This document shows, piece by piece, positions 59,969 through 63,311 of a DNA stretch of 63,311 nt (positions within the stretch are counted from its first letter, which is position 1; every line of letters begins with the position of its first letter). The stretch is taken from the NCBI RefSeq assembly GCF_001949145.1, contig NW_019091552.1, forward strand, positions 280,989-344,299, in the 5' to 3' direction. This stretch comes from Acanthaster planci. Its lineage: Eukaryota > Echinodermata > Asteroidea > Valvatida > Acanthasteridae. Below the pieces are notes generated by a model, which was not told the DNA's origin, did not search any database, and saw only the letters and a program-made list of their open reading frames with translations. Position numbers and translations under genes: made by a program.

Positions 59969-60400
59969 ATGCAATTTGACAACATCTTGACGCACATTGG
60001 TGCGTTTGGCAGGTACCAGAAGATAATCTGTCCCCTTCTTGGCCTGGTTGGCATAACTTTTGCTTTCCATGCCATCGCCCAGGTGTTCCTGGCGGCAGAG
60101 ACCGACCACTGGTGCGCCGTGACGGCCGATCAATCCCTGAACTGCACCGGGCTGGACCTCGAGACTGCGGTGGAGTGTCTGAACCAACAGAAGGAGCTCA
60201 CCATCCCATTCACAGTGGACAAGGAAGGCCAGGTCGTGTACTCAAAGTGTGAGCGGTACGTGGAAGCTTGGGACGGGGAACTGGAAAGGAATGGCACCAA
60301 TGGAACACTGCAGAGGGATGAGGCCAGCAATGAGACTATACCCTGCGATAGAGGATGGGAGTATGATCGCTCGCAGTATCATAGCACCATTATTCAAGAT
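59969..60400 (+). CDS. SLC22-family organic ion transporter, exon 1
   Basis: ATG at 59,969 opens 144 codons in phase 0 up to the donor CAAGAT/GTAATT. The protein begins MQFDNILTHIGAFGRYQK, the classic SLC22 N-terminus (F-x-x-IL-x-x-IG-x-FG-x-YQ). TM1 follows at about residues 19-41. Then comes the large extracellular loop typical of OCT/OAT/OCTN carriers, with cysteines at 49, 59, 70, 94 and 126 and N-glycosylation sequons at Asn58, 108, 111 and 121. The exon ends CDRGWEYDRSQYHSTIIQD, matching the C-x-x-GW-x-Y-D...STI motif before TM2. These are plasma-membrane carriers of organic cations, anions or carnitine; substrate cannot be told from this part. The displayed ORF past 60,400 is intron read-through. 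Confidence 0.92.
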
Positions 60401-62879
60401 GTAATTAATATTACCCCTTGTTGCAACTAATACTATTCTAATCAGTAACCAACGGAAACTTGTAATGCACTTTCTGCAGCGTGCAGTCAGTGCTCGAGAA
60501 ACGGGCTTCCAATCTAGTGGAGCTATAGGTTACCTACGCATGGCTGCTCGTATGTCAACATATTTATTCCAGTGTTTGAACAGGCACGAATCTACTGGGG
60601 GCTAGAACTTTTGCTAACCCCCCCCCCCATAAAAATACCAAAAACATTTACAAAATATAAAACTAACAGAGGAGCAGCAAACGTTAACAGGTGATCACGT
60701 CATGTGCCAAGGATCTACCCCCCCCCAAAAAAAATAGATAAAAGAAGACCTGTAGACCCGCGCCTGGATCTGAACCTTTCATAGCATGTGCGTGTGTTTA
60801 AAGGATATTGTCGTTCCCGTGTTTGATGTAAACTTTAAAAAATGTAAAGCTGTTTTATGGCATAGCATTTCAAGGCATCGAAAATAACACGATTAACTAG
60901 CTATGTACAAAATAGGGAAAAGCCGTGAAAATGGAGACGATAAAAAGAAAATCAAACATTGAACAGTAAAATCACTAGGCCTGCGTTGTTAGTCTGTAAC
61001 GTCTTTTTAATAAAGCATTCAAGTATTGCTATAATTTGAAGAGTAACATTTAAAATGAAGTTTTAAAGTGATCAGCTAACCCTCAGCATCAACTGTGCGC
61101 AGAAACCATCATTTAATACAGCAATCTAGCTTTACAGAGTGAAAATGTGTCCCTGAAACGGAAAAAATAGCCCATTATATACATAAACAAAGAAAAACAA
61201 ACACGAAACTGCAGTTAATTCCCACAGTTATTCAATTAAACCTGCCATACAGCATATTGTGTGTGTGCATTCTAGCGATTGTTTTCGCCAATTTTTTGGG
61301 AGCTATAACCCTTTGGACACGCATTCCGAGTTGGCATGCATATCAGTCTTTTTTTTTGCGCCACATCAGAGTTAAATCTCCGAGCACTCTGCTCTGTGTA
61401 CGTGTTTACCGCGTTGGTTCTGAGCCAGCACCTTTAGGTCAAATCATCCTGCATAAAACAGCTGTCAAGTAACAAGGGATAGGGCCTGATTTAAAGAGAC
61501 GATGGATGCCTATGGCAGAGGGTGACTTATAACCCCATGTTAAAAAACTTCTGTATATTCCTTACAGTCCATTATGCCTTAAGAACAGTAAACCATTGAC
61601 AGGTGGACTCAAGTAAGCCCATTCGACAAAATGAAATATGGGACTCAAATGGGCATTTTCGCTTATTCCCCTCCGTTGGGGCTTAATTTTGTGCATGTGT
61701 TTGCCGTGGTAAACAATGACCCCGTGATGTGCAGAGAGCTAGAGACCGTACCAGTGGGGCAAAAAAACAGAAATTTGGGCAGCAATTAATGGATCCAGCC
61801 TGGCTTCATGGCGGGCCACCTGCCATTGGTAATCCTGTGGTACGTGCATACTCTATTGTTTTTCTGAAATGGTTGTCCTAGTTTTTCATCGTTCTTAAAA
61901 GAATGCTCATTCCTTCCCCGAAAGAAAGAGTGGTTATCCTTGTTTCGCCTCGGCAAAATATAGGACTTCTAAAAAATTGACAGTGGGCTTTCCATGCTTC
62001 TGTACTGCCTACCCCCAGCGGACTTTGTTTTGTGATTTTTTTCTACGAGAATGTGGCAGTCAAGAGTCATAGGGCTCTTTGTACACTTTATATTGACCAC
62101 ATGGCCGCGTACATTAATTTTAGGCGGGGAAGCGTGAAGTTTTAGTTCCTTTTAATGCCTTTGATGCGCTAGCTGATCGTTTTCCTTTGAAGCATTTCAT
62201 GGAAGCGTGTGTACCTGTGCTGGAAATTGAGGGGATGGGAGATGGGGAAAGGTGGGGGACATGACATGAAAATTTGAAAAGGAGGGGGAATGACGTAATA
62301 TGACTCTATATAGAGGTCGATGTTCATGATATTATTATGTTTAAGAATGACATTTTATGGCTTTTTAAATTGTCCTCTTTTTTGAGTGATACAGAATGCA
62401 TTTTAGTCGTTGGAAGTCTGAAATATTCTTCGCCATCCACTTTAATTTTTTTGCTCACGACAAAACAGTGTGTGGGAGATGAGACGCCCCCACCTCAAAC
62501 TGAAGTGTGGGGGTGGATATATATCCCCATCCCCCGGGATTTTACGCCTGTGTCACCCTCAGCATGTTCGTTGATTCTTCAACTGAGAACACCTCAGAGG
62601 TTTTTTGAATTTCATTGCACTTGGAAAATATCAATTCTGATTTAGTACGGAGTTTCCATGCACAGGCGTTTAAAAATAAGGTCCCGTTAGGCGATTGGCT
62701 TTGTTTAAAAATAGACAAAACCGTATTTTAGTATGCATGTCTCTTTTCCACTCCTATATTGGTTTTTCTTTTTCATTATGTCACATTTTTTTCATTATGT
62801 CACAATTTTTTTCATTACGTCACATTTTTTTCATTATGTCACTTTTTTCATTGTGTCATTTGTTCTGTTTTGCTTGTAG
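60401..62879 (+). other. SLC22 intron 1
   Basis: GT..AG intron of 2,479 bp. It holds two poly-C tracts (near 60,620 and 60,718), no exons, and a short tandem array directly before the acceptor. Confidence 0.8.
62768..62861. repeat. TTTTTTCATTATGTCAC tandem array
   Basis: Five imperfect copies of a unit of about 17-21 bp (TTTTTTCATTATGTCACA). It ends about 20 bases before the SLC22 exon 2 acceptor, so it sits where the polypyrimidine tract and branch point should be. Confidence 0.9.
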
Positions 62880-62983
62880 TTTGATTTGGTATGCTCCAGA
62901 GGGGATCTACCCGGGCTAGCCCAATCAGTTTACTTCGGGGGCTTTTTGACGGGCTCTTTCGTGTGGGGTGCTGTGGCTGATTG
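62880..62983 (+). CDS. SLC22-family organic ion transporter, exon 2 (gene continues beyond window)
   Basis: After the acceptor TTCTGTTTTGCTTGTAG the exon starts in phase 0 with FDLVC, exactly the residues that should follow STIIQD in SLC22 proteins. It continues SRGDLPGLAQSVYFGGFLTG and SFVWGAVAD, which is TM2 leading into the cytoplasmic GXXXD-RXGRR motif. It ends at GATTG/GTAAAT in phase 2, so the next exon would complete a Trp or Cys codon and the arginine motif. Its length, 104 bp, equals the usual second exon of vertebrate SLC22 genes as I recall it. The rest of the 12-TM protein lies right of the window. Confidence 0.9.
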
Positions 62984-63311
62984 GTAAATACATGTATAAA
63001 TGTGCCCTCCCATTTCACCAAGGGTATTGCCGAGAATTACTGTGGGATGGTGTTCACAAACAGATGGATCGTCTTCTGTTCAAAGAAAGTCATTCACTTG
63101 TACAGTGATGGCGTGAATTCCTTGTTGCTTTTTATGAAGATACTGTTGCGCACCCGCAAATCTTGGAATTCTAGCGCCCCCTAGTTTTACTCGTTCTCGG
63201 TACTTGCATTTCTCAGGGTCTCTTATTTAGCTCAGCCATGCATTATGGACATGTAGCAGAGACGCTAATTTTGTATTAAGTTATTCATGCTGTACTCTGG
63301 CGTGATCGCGC
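62984..63311 (+). other. Start of SLC22 intron 2
   Basis: No third exon with the expected GRR-containing sequence is visible before the window ends. The 67-codon ORF here does not continue the transporter. Confidence 0.6.

Noticed and set aside
1-63311. CRISPR arrays, bacterial operons, rRNA genes or intact viruses
   Set aside because: None of their signatures is present. Introns, SINE and LINE pieces and a neuropeptide gene show animal DNA.

Overview
This is a 63 kb piece of a eukaryotic, almost certainly animal, genome. It is AT-rich and repeat-dense, it has long introns with GT..AG boundaries, and it contains no bacterial-type gene packing. Two genes are recognised from spliced exons. One is a luqin-type neuropeptide precursor whose encoded peptide ends FPKFMRW-Gly-Lys-Arg, a form I know from echinoderms (the starfish luqin is nearly identical). 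The other is an SLC22-type organic ion transporter. The luqin peptide points to an ambulacrarian, most likely an echinoderm; the species cannot be fixed from sequence reading alone.

Layout. 0-8 kb: repeat-rich DNA with no convincing gene, apart from a short coding-like tract near 0.6-0.9 kb. 8.4-11.7 kb, minus strand: a candidate secreted-peptide gene made of a TATA box, a non-coding first exon and a signal-peptide exon; its downstream exons were not found. 15.8-16.2 kb and 38.2-38.7 kb: two copies of one non-autonomous DNA transposon, with matching terminal inverted repeats, 6-bp target duplications and internal TAGAGATATCTCTA palindromes. 22.7-22.95 kb, minus: a small ORF with a degenerate THAP-like start and a polyadenylation signal. 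25.7-41.9 kb, plus: the luqin gene, with a probable first exon at 26.07 kb (an alternative lies at 33.40 kb), the peptide exon at 33.89-34.04 kb and a terminal exon at 41.69-41.81 kb carrying two cysteines. A 637-base assembly gap lies in its second intron. 42.46-42.6 kb, minus: an exon-like ORF of unknown family. 44-48 kb: local duplications and the 3' tail of a LINE-type retrotransposon. 50.57-50.77 kb, plus: a GC-rich candidate first exon. 57.35-57.71 kb: another inverted-repeat element. 59.97-63.3 kb, plus: exons 1 and 2 of the SLC22 gene, which runs off the right edge.

The genes do not form an operon. The main content is a neuropeptide gene whose product is amidated and secreted, a second candidate secreted-peptide gene on the other strand, and a membrane transporter, all embedded in transposon-derived DNA. 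Most single-frame ORFs in the window are chance readings; the real exons are short and several begin without a Met.
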